From: Branchiostoma belcheri
Lineage: Eukaryota; Chordata; Leptocardii; Amphioxiformes; Branchiostomatidae
Length of the DNA: 64,000 nt
NCBI RefSeq assembly: GCF_001625305.1
Contig: NW_017802469.1
Coordinates: 505,077 to 569,076, forward strand
Direction: 5' to 3'
The notes under the pieces are model-generated. The model was not told the origin of the DNA. It searched no databases and saw nothing but the letters and a program-made list of their open reading frames with translations. A program made the position numbers and the translations under genes. Position 1 is the first letter of the stretch. Each line of letters begins with the position of its first letter. Positions 11,272-21,847 of the stretch are shown here, in pieces.

Positions 11272-12740
11272 CTCCTAAGGCATCTGTCTGTTTCAGACAA
11301 TAGACAAATTGATGACGGGTGACTTTAAGGTTCAAAAGTCAAATTCCTGCTCATTAAAGATCAGAGAGGTTTTGGTGGTGATTCAACAAACACCTCGACA
11401 GATGTCTACATTTTGCCCTCTACTAACTCCATCAGAGTATAGATGTAAGTTTGTTAGTGGACTTTAAGACTGATACAAGTAACCGTAAAGAAATCTAAGA
11501 ACATATTAACTAAATGCAGGCTTTTAGCTAGGGGGACTGTCCAGGGGTCTTTTGGACGCCCAGTACTGAAAATAAATTGGACGCCCGACACCCTAAAGAT
11601 GCCCTATTTTTTCCACTCCCAGCCCCTGCCATGCACACATGCCTCCCTTCAGCCTTAATATAAATACAAAAATGATGGTTTACTGAAGGACAAAAACTCA
11701 AATTCCTGACAAAATTTGCACCTCAAACTGCAGAAAGTAGTGTTTGCGAGCATTATGAGAGCCCCCTAAAAAGCTTGCATACCTCAAGTCTTTGCTGCAC
11801 ATAGCATACAATTAAAAAAATGGACACCCGACAAAAAAATCCTAGCTCAAAGCCAGGACCATGCAGCCCTAAGGCAATGTCTGAAACAGACAATAGACAA
11901 ATTGATGATGCGCGAGTTTAAGATTCAAAAGTCAAATTCCTGCTCATTATTAATTTAAGTCAGAGAGGTTTTGGCAGTGATTCTCGACAGAATTTTTTTT
12001 CTGTCTACAATTTCTGTCAATTGTCTTAACATCTTGCCCTCTAACTCCGTCAGAGTATAGATGTAAGTCTGTTACCGATACAAGTAACCGTAAAGAAATC
12101 TATTAAGTACATATTTTACTAATGCAGGCTTTTAGCTAAGGGGTGTCCAGGGACCTTTTGGACGCCCTGTACTGAAAATAAATTGGACGCCCTACTTTTT
12201 GGTAGGTCACCCTAAAGACACCCTATTTTTTCACATGCCTCCCTTCAGCCTTACTAAAAATACAAAAATGATGGTTTGCTGAAGGAAAAAAACTCAAATT
12301 CCTGACAAAATTTGCACCTCAAACTGCAGAAAGTAGTGTTTGCGAGCATTATGAGAGCCCCCTAAAAAGCTCGCATACCTCAAGTCTTTGCTGCACATAG
12401 CATACAATTAAAAAAATGGACACCCGACAAAAAAATCCTAGCTAAAAGCCAGGACCAATTGCAGCCCTAAGGCAATGTCTGAAACAGACAATAGACAAAT
12501 TGATGATGCGCGAATGTAAGATTCAAAAGTCAAATTCCTGCTCATTAAAGTCAGAGAGGTTTTGGCAGTGATTCAACAAACACCTTGACAGAATTTTTTT
12601 TCTGTCTACAATTTCTGTCAATTGTCTAAATCTTGCACTCTAACTCCATCAGAGTATATCTGATGTAAGTCTGTTAGTGGACCAATACAAGTAACCGTAA
12701 AGAAAATAAGTACGTAGTACATAACTAATGCAAAGATATA
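11272..12740. repeat. About 600-base tandem repeat, 2.4 units
   Basis: CAGACAATAGACAAATTGAT recurs near 11295, 11887 and 12485, and the bases between are highly similar, with a partial third unit ending near 12740. Diverged traces of the same start (TCAGACAATAGC, GGCATCTGTC) occur near 14070 and 14325. The array is non-coding. Confidence 0.8.
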
Positions 12741-13354
12741 AAGTTTGTTGTTAGTCCGGTGGAGGCTACGTCATAGACACGTCTCTCAAACAACAAAACT
12801 GTCTTCCCACACAAATGTTACTTTGTGTACCCAATTTAAAACAGGCGAATCGTGTACCAAACCAAGTGACGTTACCAAAAGTAAGAGAAGATTACTGTGC
12901 ACGTTTAGATTTCCTACAGATCCACGCGTTCTTCTGTGTTCAGGTACTTCACCACTCAGAAATGGACAGATCTAGCATTGCTAAAGGGCCAAATTTTGGT
13001 AACCAGGAGTGTGCACATGTCGTCAGGTAAATTTCATGGTCGCAGTGTTTCATAGCAGAGCACTATTGGTAATGCTATATATATATATAAGAATTGACTG
13101 ACAGAAACTTCTAAGATACATTGTACATGTCTCAGAATAATACAGGCAGCCAACAATTAGAAGCGGCCCAAGACTTCAAACATCGATCCACTATGAAGTC
13201 TATAGAAACTGTTTTAAGTAGTATTCTTATCGCTTAGATTAGACAATATACATGTACATTGCACTAATGAAGCAGTCACTAATCAAAAACTATGGATAGC
13301 TGACGATTTCTTAGTCGGACTGAGGTCGCTATAAAATCTGCGTGGCTCCACACG
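12741..13354. other. Unique spacer, nothing recognised
   Basis: Two overlapping short ORFs (12745-13030) have no known motif. A short TA repeat is at 13077-13088. I see no gene. Confidence 0.4.
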
Positions 13355-13582
13355 GGCCCGGTTTACACTTGCATCATTTATATGTGTTGGACGTAAAACG
13401 ACACGCGCGGCGGTGTTCCTGTGGCACCTCCTGGATGTGCCACAAAAAAATGATGTGTGGCACCGCACGGCGGTGGCGCAGGTTGTTTACACGCTAAAAA
13501 AATCTGTCGCACATAACGCACAGCTGGCACGCGCATCGTTTTACACCCAACACATATAAACGATGCAAGTGTAAACCGGGCC
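13355..13582. repeat. Foldback/MITE with 36-base inverted arms
   Basis: The left arm GGCCCGGTTTACACTTGCAT and onward is matched by the right arm ending ATGCAAGTGTAAACCGGGCC, and both continue with CCAACACATATAAA. The GC-rich core is non-coding. The ends resemble hAT-type non-autonomous elements, but I could not confirm an eight-base target duplication. Confidence 0.75.
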
Positions 13583-14416
13583 AGGGTTTCTTAAAGTATT
13601 ACCTACAATCTTGGGCATGCCAGGCTACCTTGTGGGAAAAAAATCAGTGGCCTATACTTCATCTACGTTTTGTACACGAACTTGGTATTAACCATATTAA
13701 GATTGACCGAGGACAAATTTCTGAAAGATCCAGAAGTTTTGAAAAAGAACTTGGAAAAGTTCAAATTCCTACCTGTCTGTGACAATGAAGAGCAATCTTA
13801 GCTCTCAAACGGTCCTGCCTCGGTACAGAACCACTTCCGCCCAATGAAAGACTTGTTGCCCAGACAGACTCCTATGTACAGGTTACGCATTGCATTCCAA
13901 CAACGCCCCTTGGAATGGGAGTGGCAAAGACGTCGCGAACTCTCATTGGTCAAAAATTACATCACTCTTTGTGATTGAGTTAGTAGCCTCCGGGAGGGCA
14001 GAGACAGGTACTTGATGCTCAAGCATTCCGAATGACACGAAATGTAAAATAGATCCTGTCAATCTCAGACAATAGCCTGAGTCAGTCGAACTCGATGATG
14101 TGTGGATTGCAGTTCAAAAGATCAGTTCCCCGCTCATTAATACAAAGATCAAAGTGATCCATGTTTCCTCACTTAGGAGAACGGCATATCTTTGCATTCA
14201 TACATCTCTTTCGACCAGACAAGTTGTTTCAACTAGTATGTTATTGCATATTCTATACCCTCTGAACAAGATCATATAGCATCAATAGGTAAAGTTCTAA
14301 CGCACGCCCGATGGTTGCCCCAGGCATCTGTCAGTCTGAGACATTAGTCTTGCGCCTGAAATCTTCAGGTCACTTCCAGATCATCAAATATCAAATGGCA
14401 GTCCTTCAAGGGTTGG

Positions 14417-14654
14417 TGGAAAAAAGGAGTCCAGTCCGATCGGCAGAAAAAGCAGGGAGTTGTTGGCATTTGCATAGCTCAGTGTCCAATGAGTGCGCTT
14501 CACATCGTGACATGCGGTAACACACCAGACTGCTTGCACTTTTATCGTATATCGCAAGGCGGCGCTGCTACACACAGAAACCACCGGACTGCTTTTTCCA
14601 TCCCAAATCGGACTGGACTGCTTTTTCCGCTGATCGGACTGGACTCCTTTTTCG
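14417..14654. repeat. Imperfect inverted-repeat element
   Basis: AAAAGGAGTCCAGTCCGATC at the left is inverted at the right (GATCGGACTGGACTCCTTTT), with a further copy of the CGGACTGGACT motif in between. It is non-coding. Confidence 0.6.
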
Positions 14655-14828
14655 ATCTGCTTGGAGATTGTGTCTATAGAATATACATGTACATGTACCG
14701 GTAGGTCCTGACATGTTGTGATATCTCTGTTACTTGCTATAGTACCTGTTACAGTTATACACTAATAGTATGCTGTATCATTCAATTCATTACATGTAAT
14801 CAAAAGCAAGATGTGTAGATCTACTTAC

Positions 14829-15577
14829 CAAAAACCACGCCATGCTTCTCTAACATGTTCAGAAAGTCACCACAGATCGCCTCATGAGTTCCCAGCTCAG
14901 AGTGCTCCAAGTTGTTCTCTATAGCTAGAAGGGAGAAATAAAATCAGGTTTAATGTCTCATACATTGGAACTCAAGACAGCACAACTGTCCCTCTGTCAT
15001 TTGCTGTTTATAATTAAACAAAGTCCAACACGACAAAAAACAGTTACTCAAGCAACTGGGTTTGATTTTAGAAATGGTCAAGTATGACCGTTTCCAAAAT
15101 CATATCCAGTTGCTTGAGTAACAGTTACTGTTTTTTTGGCATACATCTTATTACTTGGATGTCTAACCTTCACCGACGTAACAACGTCCAATATTTGGAC
15201 CTACATTGACATTCTTCCCTGGGCATAATCAAGTAACAATCTCCATATGGTATACACGACTCCATATATACTGCATAGTTTTTGCTATTTGTTAAAGAAA
15301 GATTTGTACGTGTAATGTGATATGATATTGAATATGATGTAGAATGATAGAAAGAATAAACAGGTAGAAAGAAGATGGCAGCTAATATCTGACCTTAAAA
15401 AGGTGTGAAATGAAATTGTACCAATGAGGGCTCGTGCCATGTGGTAATCTTTTTACCTCCTTTTGTATCACATGATAGCTCATACTCACCTGTCTGCAAA
15501 CACTCCTCCCAAACCCTGCACAGTGACAGGGTGAACTGGTCAGTCTGGCCTTCCCCGGTCACTACTGACCACTGTAC
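14829..15577 (-). pseudogene. Orphan exons 1-2 of a fifth fibrinogen-domain gene
   Basis: Two exon copies remain. The exon 1 copy (about 15577-15490) keeps the end of the signal peptide and SLCRVWEEC with a good donor, but the stretch holding the ATG and most of the signal peptide is deleted. The fused upstream reading has no ATG, only a GTG. The exon 2 copy (14924-14829) keeps both splice sites, but its final Cys is now Phe (GVVF instead of GVDC). No linker exon or fibrinogen domain follows before the FReD-1 promoter. The intervening 4.5 kb is repeat-rich, which suggests loss by deletion or insertion. A TATA box is still present at 15654. Alternatively these could be remote alternative 5' exons of FReD-1, but the missing start argues against that. 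Confidence 0.75.
15033..15137. repeat. Short hairpin between the orphan exons
   Basis: Arms of about 40 bases (AAAAAACAGTTACTCAAGCA against CTTGAGTAACAGTTACTG, plus AACTGGGTTTGATTTT against AAAATCATATCCAGTT) flank a short loop. It is a foldback insertion in the intron of the broken gene. Confidence 0.65.
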
Positions 15578-15653
15578 CACAAGTACATACAAGTAATAAC
15601 TACTGTACAAATGTACATATTCACCAGGTGGTGAAGTTCCCACGCAACTGGTG

Positions 15654-15662
15654 TATAAATAG
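15654..15662 (-). promoter_or_regulatory. TATA box retained in front of the orphan exon
   Basis: The minus strand has CTATTTATACACCAGTTGC, the same block as before FReD-2 and FReD-3, although the downstream exon has lost its start codon. If still active it would make a non-coding RNA. Confidence 0.55.
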
Positions 15663-16048
15663 TTTTGTGGGGTATGCTGTCATACAGTAAAGTGTAGAAT
15701 CCCTACCTACATTTTGAATACAGATTGAATGATGTGCAACAACATAATCAAAGGAGATAGCACTGGATGAATATGGTAATATACGTGTGTACTTTTGCGA
15801 TGTGACTCAAGCAATCAGGCAAGACAAACATGCCCTATTTGGGAGGGTATGTGGTTGCCAAGATCTTGCATTGCTTTAGACAACTACGAATTAATGTTAC
15901 AAAAAGGCCCTGGTCATTTATATATGGGCATTGAAGACAACAGCGTGGGCCAAGGGGCATAGAAATAGACACGGGTACCACCCTATACTCCATGATTGTG
16001 ATTTTCAAGAAACATTCATCAAGACTCCAAAAAACTTTGTTTATCAAC

Positions 16049-16054
16049 TTTAAT
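16049..16054 (-). terminator. Probable poly(A) signal of FReD-2 (ATTAAA)
   Basis: The minus strand has ATTAAA about 105 bases past the stop, in a block (ACATACATTAAAGTTG) that is conserved after FReD-3 (19238-19243) and FReD-4 (21736-21741). Confidence 0.5.
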
Positions 16055-16158
16055 GTATGTTTTGTGAGAGCAGTTTCTATTAATAAAAAGTGAATCCATT
16101 TTGCACATACATGTATAACAAAAGCCACTGATAGCTACATGTATTTACTTTTAGGATT

Positions 16159-18572
16159 TTACTTGTTTTCTAGCCTCATGTTTGCCACCCTGGCGCTGAA
16201 GTCGGCAGGACGGACCATCATTTTGGTCTTCTTTAGAGAATAGTAAGGGTTACCATTGAAAGGAAACCACAAGATGCCATAACCATTGTTGCCATTAATA
16301 TTGAAGCCGTCGATTTCATGGAAGTACGGTCCGTTCAGGTTACTGCGGCTGCCGCTACCGTACCACCAGCCACCACCAAACTTTTCTGCCAGTGAACATG
16401 AGGAGTCAGTGTCTTGGTCATACCAACGGGTGCTGAACTTCATATTGGTATATGATGAACTCGACAGATAGAACCCATCCCCTGCTGTCCCACTGTACCC
16501 CCCAACAATCAGTGTGTAATCACTAGCCGGACCGACTGAGAAGCTGGAGTATCGAGCAAACTTCACATTCCCAGACCAGTCTTCCAGCTCTATGTACAAC
16601 TCGTACGCATTCTGGGCTGTGATATGGTAGATGTTGTTTAACCCCAGCCAGTATTCGCCAGTGGAGTCCCCAAACCCATAGTGATAAGCACCAATCTCTC
16701 GGAAAAACTCAAGGGACCCGTCAAACCTCCTCTGTATGACCGTCCACCCTCCCCCATCTGTGGTCTGATCACAGTATACAGAGATTGGGTCGCGAGCATG
16801 TACAGTAACTGGTTTGACAGAAAACACCCCGCTGGCTATAGAACCAAACATGGCCTGAGCAGTATGAATCTCAGAGCAGTCTTCAAAATGGTTTTCTCGC
16901 CAAAGGTTGACAGTGTTGCTCGGGTTTCTGGGTGGAAGGTGTTGCTTGTAGCCTGGTTCTCCGTTCTGTGCCTCTTCTTCATTGCCAGGATTTGGTAGAG
17001 ACGCTGTGACCAATGACAAGGCATACAGCTTAAGACATTTTACAGCTATATATACCTTGTGGTCTTTGTACAAATTAATGTACTAGTAACTACTAGTAAT
17101 CTACTATTATAATATTACTTTTGTTGTACAGTTTTCTACTATAGTTGCATTATGGTCCTATCAAAACCAAATTGATCAATTCCCTAGTGTGACAATTCTT
17201 ATCTCTGTGATTTTCAAATTTTCAGTGAAGCAAGCAAGCATCTCACCTTGTTGCTGTTCCTCATCACCAGGATGAGCCTGTTCTGAGGACAGCAGCTGTC
17301 CAACTCCAGCTGTTTCTTCTTCAGGGCCCTGCAAGGTTCCTAGGGAATAAGGCCAACACATAAACTACATAATGTGGCATCCATACAGTATATGCAATAA
17401 AGGTGATTTTACTGAATAAATGAGGTGTGAATCGAAGATCCCAGATTTAACAGTCACACTACTGGTGTGCAAGTACTGGCCTATCTGACTGTTTTGAACA
17501 TTAAATACGTACTACTTGTCATTAAACCATTTGTATACTACCCATCTTGTTTTCATTAAAAATGATTCGTTGGTCAAACCTTACCCGTGCAATTGCAGCC
17601 TTTTATAATGTTGAATCGATGCAGGGTTTACAATCACAATACATAACATATTTGCTCCACACACTTTTGTGGAAATGTCACAAGGGTCTGTGCAGCTACC
17701 ATTTGGCGCCATCAGGTGACCTCAATACAACTTTTCTTAACTTAAGCTCTGTCAATAGAATACTGGCCTGCATGTTGTGGCATCTATTTTGCAATTATAG
17801 CATCTTTCTCTGATCCGGGACAATTATAAGTTATGAAAAGTACCCTCTTTATGTAGTACAAAGCATGGGGTGTAAGTCTACTTACCACAGTCCACGCCAT
17901 GCTTCTCTAACATGTCCAGAAAGTCACCACAGATCGCCTGAGTAGTTCCCAGCTCAGAGTTCTCCAGGTTGTTCTCAGTAGCTAGTCCTGCATTAACTGA
18001 CAATAGAGTATCAATGCAGAGAAGTTTGTTTACACAATACTAATGCCTTATGAATGAACTAGAGGCACATCTACTCCGGTATCAATAATGTAGTTTTGAA
18101 TGTAGGTGTAGTTTTGTCCTATCTCCTACACAACAAAGTCCAACCAAGGTGGACTTTGCGTAAGGCATACTCTTATATGCATATACACTTATATGTCAAA
18201 CAATCTCCATATGGTAACATACAGTACATATCTCTGCACACTTTATTTGTGATCTATTTTCTAAAAAAGATGTGGATATCAAATAGAAACATAGCAAGAA
18301 GTCGTAGAAAGAAGATGGCAGCTGATATCTGGCCTGCGAAACCAAGTTGTATCATTTTTACCTTCTTAATTTAAGCCCATATGAATGTTCCATATGGTAA
18401 TCTTTTGAGCACAAAGATTTCTTGTATAAGATTATAAAACATACTAACCTGTCTCAATGCACTCCTCCCAAACCCTGCACAGTGACAGGGTGAACTGGTC
18501 AGTCTGGCCTTCCCCGGTCACTACTGACCACTGGAGAACTGTGGTCACCACAAGCACAAAGAGGAACCACAT
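16159..18572 (-). CDS. Secreted fibrinogen-domain protein, paralogue 2 (FReD-2)
   Basis: Coding exons 18572-18449, 17981-17886, 17339-17247 and 17003-16159 join in frame to 385 residues, with every intron in phase 1 and GT-AG ends (acceptors CTAG, CTAG, ACAG). Exon 1: signal peptide MWFLFVLVVTTVLQW, then SLCRVWEEC. Exon 2: AICGDFLDMLEKHGVDC. Exon 3: acidic linker ending EEQQQ. Exon 4: fibrinogen C-terminal domain with the first Cys pair (DCSE, VYCDQ), GGGWTVIQRRFDG, EYWLGLNNIY and SNLNGPYF. The calcium-loop region reads DQDTDSSCSLAE, so it has one Cys near the usual site, but the partner after GGGWWYG is absent, leaving a possibly free thiol. The likely role is extracellular carbohydrate or pattern recognition; this is inferred from the family. 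Confidence 0.9.
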
Positions 18573-18658
18573 CTTGTAGGGCTGCTGTCTATAAGTGAAT
18601 AACAACTACTATACAAATGTACTGTTCACCAGGTGGTGAAGTTCCCATGCAACTGGTG

Positions 18659-18667
18659 TATAAATAG
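18659..18667 (-). promoter_or_regulatory. TATA box of FReD-2
   Basis: The minus strand has CTATTTATACACCAGTTGC about 90 bases before the ATG, followed by TTCACCACCTGGTGAA. This block is shared with FReD-3 and the orphan copy. Confidence 0.75.
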
Positions 18668-19237
18668 TTTTGTAGGGTACGCTGTCATATAGTAAAGTTT
18701 AGAATTCAATACATTTTATTTAGAATAACAGAGATCGATTGAATGATGCAATCTTCATAATCAAGGGGCAACTTAGATAGCAATGGATGATTATCATAAA
18801 TACTGTACTGTATACAGCACGGATATATTGTCATACGGTTTAGTTTAGAATCCCTCAATTTTACGAATAGTTTTGTATGGTTTGCTGTAATACAGGGAAA
18901 TTTAGAATCCCTGCTGACTTTTTGGACAAGTACCATTTGAATAATGTCATGATCAAATTATAGAAGAAGTCACTTAGACAGAAATGAATGATCATGCTAA
19001 TACATTTGATGTGGCCCAAGTAGGCAAGACAGACAAGTCCTACTGGGGAATGTAGTAAACCAAGATCTTGTTTTGCTTTGGACAGCTATAGCAATGTTAC
19101 AAAAAGGCCCTGGCCAAGGGCTATAGAATTAGAGATGGGTGACACCTTATACACCAAAAGGTGTGGGATGATTCTAACATTCAACACAAGACCAAGAAAC
19201 ATTCAACAAGAATATAAAAAAAACTTTGTTCGGCAAC

Positions 19238-19243
19238 TTTAAT
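19238..19243 (-). terminator. Probable poly(A) signal of FReD-3 (ATTAAA)
   Basis: ATTAAA on the minus strand lies about 75 bases past the stop, in the 3' block also found after FReD-2 and FReD-4. Confidence 0.5.
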
Positions 19244-19316
19244 GTATGTTTTGTGAGAGTGTTTTCTACAGAGTAAATCAAACTCAAACCACTGATAGGT
19301 AGTGACTTTGGGTATT

Positions 19317-21235
19317 TTACTTCTTCCCTTGCCTCATGTTTGCCACCCTTGTACTGAAGTCGGTGGGACGGACCATCATTTTGGTCTTCTTTAGAGAATA
19401 GAAAAGGTCACCTGTGAAAGGAGCCCAATAGACGCCATAACCATTGTTGTCATTGAACCCATCAGTGTCACGGAAGTACGGACCATTCAGGTCACTGAGG
19501 CTGCTGCTACCAAACCACCAGCCACCACCGTAAAATTCTCCCGTTGAAAGTGAGCTTGTGTCTCGGTCATGCAAACGGGTGCTGAACTTCATACCATTGT
19601 TGGTACTTGAAAAAGACAGACAGAACCCATCCCCAGCTGTCCCACTGTACCCTCCCACACTCAGGGTGTAATCACTACCCGGACCGACTGAGAAGCTGGA
19701 GTATCGAGCAAACTTCACATTCCCAGACCAGTCTTCCAGCTCTATGTACAACTCATACGCGTTCTGGGCTGTGATACGATAGATGTTGTCTAACCCAAGC
19801 CAATACTCACTGCTAGAGTCTCCAAATCCATCTTGATAAGCATTGAAACGACGGAAAAACTCGAGAGACCCGTCAAACCTCCTCTGTATGACTGTCCACC
19901 CTCCCCCTTCTGTGGTCTGATCACAGTATACAGAGATTGGGTCATTAACATGTGCAGGTTTGATAGAAAACACCCCACTAGCTATTGAACCAAAAATTGA
20001 CTGAGCAGTGTACCACTCAGAGCAGTCGTCAAAATGGGTTGATCGTAAAAGGTCGTCAGTGTTGGCCGGAGGGTTGTGTGGTAGGAGTTGCTTGTAGCCT
20101 CCTTCTCCTTTGTTTGTCTCGTCTCCATCGCTAGGAGTCGAGGAAGACTCTGTAAACAAATGACATGACAAAGTTTCAGCTACAGCTTTCTGCAGTCTTA
20201 GTACAACATACTGAAACCTATATTAGTTTTGTTGACCTTAAATGTATAGTTTTCTGCTACTGTTGCAGTGTGACTGTATGGTCTTTTCACAACCAAATAG
20301 ATCAATTTCCTATAGTGTAAATTTTTATCAGATGTTTTTCAAATTTCCACATTTAGCAAGCAGCTCACCTTGTTGCTGCTGCTCATCACCTGGAAGAGGC
20401 TCTAGTGAGGACAGCAGCTGTTCAACTCCAGCTGTCTCTTCTTCAGGGTACAGCAAGGTTCCTAGGGAATAAAATTAACACATAAATTCCTTCTATTTGT
20501 GGTAATGTCCTATCAGGTCGTTGTCATATAATTGAAGTGGTGTTAACAATTTAAATACATAATTAGGCAAGCTACTTTTAATTTTCTACTGCGTCAATAG
20601 CATATTAGTCTGCATGCCGTGATATATCTTTGTTACAAATTGCAATTTGTAACTGTTACAGTTATACACTATGCCATACATAATGTAGTCAGGGTGGTTT
20701 GACTTACCACAGTCCACGCCATGCTTCTCTAACATGTCCAGAAAGTCACCACAGATCGCCTCAGGAGTTCCCAGTTCAGAGTTCTCCAAGTCATTCACCA
20801 TAGCTGGAAGGGAGAAATTTAAACATTAAATTAAATGTATTCTACACAGAGGTGTCATGGGAAGAGCTGTTAATCCTGCAGTACATATAGTGAATAAAGT
20901 AGTACATGCATGAATAAAAAGGGTCTTACTCAGTTATCAATACATAGAATTGATAAAATAGGCAGCATGCAAAGGTAAACCAAGTCCTTTGTTTAAAACA
21001 CCTAATGTAATACAAGCTCCATAAGGTAATGTAACAATTATCAAAGTCCATACATGTTCCATATGGTACGTCTTTTACACCAGTTTCTCCTACCATTTTA
21101 CTCATACCCACCTGTCTCCAAACACTCCTCCCAAACCCTGCACAGTGACGGGGTGAACTGGTCAGTCTGGCCTTCCCCGGTCACTATTGACCACTGTAGA
21201 ACTGCGGTCACCACAAACACACGGAGGAACCACAT
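19317..21235 (-). CDS. Secreted fibrinogen-domain protein, paralogue 3 (FReD-3)
   Basis: Coding exons 21235-21112, 20803-20708, 20461-20369 and 20149-19317 join in frame to 381 residues, all introns phase 1 with GT-AG ends. Exon 1 encodes the signal peptide MWFLRVFVVTAVLQW and PSLCRVWEEC. Exon 2 encodes AICGDFLDMLEKHGVDC. Exon 3 is the acidic linker ending DEQQQQ. Exon 4 is the fibrinogen C-terminal domain from DDCSEWYTAQ, with GGGWTVIQRRFDG, EYWLGLDNIYRITAQ, GGGWWFG and DLNGPYF. The second disulfide is missing. There is an extra Cys in GDGFCLSF where the paralogues have Tyr. This is the most compact gene of the set (1.9 kb from ATG to stop). Function is inferred from the family: extracellular lectin-like recognition. 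Confidence 0.9.
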
Positions 21236-21331
21236 CTTGTAGGGCTGCTGTCTGAGTGAATAACAACTACTGTACAAATGTACATGATGTTTATCAGATC
21301 ACCAGGTGGTGAAGTTCCCATGCAACTGGTG

Positions 21332-21340
21332 TATAAATAG
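21332..21340 (-). promoter_or_regulatory. TATA box of FReD-3
   Basis: The minus strand has CTATTTATACACCAGTTGC about 97 bases before the ATG, nearly identical to the FReD-2 promoter. Confidence 0.75.
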
Positions 21341-21735
21341 TTTTGTGGGGTATGCTGTCATACAGTAAAGTGTAGAATTCCTACCTACATTTTGGACGAA
21401 TACAGATTGAATGATGTGCAACTACATAATCAAAGGAGATAGCACTGGCTGATTATGCTAATATACGTGATGTGCGATGTGACTCAAGCAATCAGGCAAG
21501 ACAGGCATGCCCTATTTGGGAGGGTATGTGGTTGCCAAGATCTTGCATTGCTTTAGACAGCTAGGAATGTAAATGACAATGTAAATAAAGGCCCTGGTGA
21601 AGTATGAATGTGTGGACCAAGGGCTATAGAAATAGAGATGGTGCCACCCTATACACCAAATATATGCATTTATCTTGCGATTGAAGACCATATACAAGAA
21701 ACATCATCAAGAATACAAAATCTTTGTTTTGCAAC

Positions 21736-21741
21736 TTTAAT
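21736..21741 (-). terminator. Probable poly(A) signal of FReD-4 (ATTAAA)
   Basis: ATTAAA on the minus strand is about 107 bases past the stop in the conserved 3' block (ACATACATTAAAGTTGC). Confidence 0.5.
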
Positions 21742-21847
21742 GTATGTTTTGTGAGAGTGGGTTCTATTGAAGTGAATCCATTTTGCACACAGTCATGTAT
21801 AACTCAAACCACTGATACCTTCTCCCTAGAAGGTTATGTTTGTGATT

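Noticed and set aside
15490..15643. Apparent complete start of the orphan copy reading upstream from 15643
   Set aside because: The codon there is GTG, not ATG, and no in-frame ATG precedes the remnant, so it is not a working start.
16159..17073. Treating the large fibrinogen ORFs as intronless genes starting at upstream Met codons
   Set aside because: Those Met codons lie in introns; conserved AG acceptors (8418, 17003, 20149, 22689) and upstream signal-peptide exons show the true structure.
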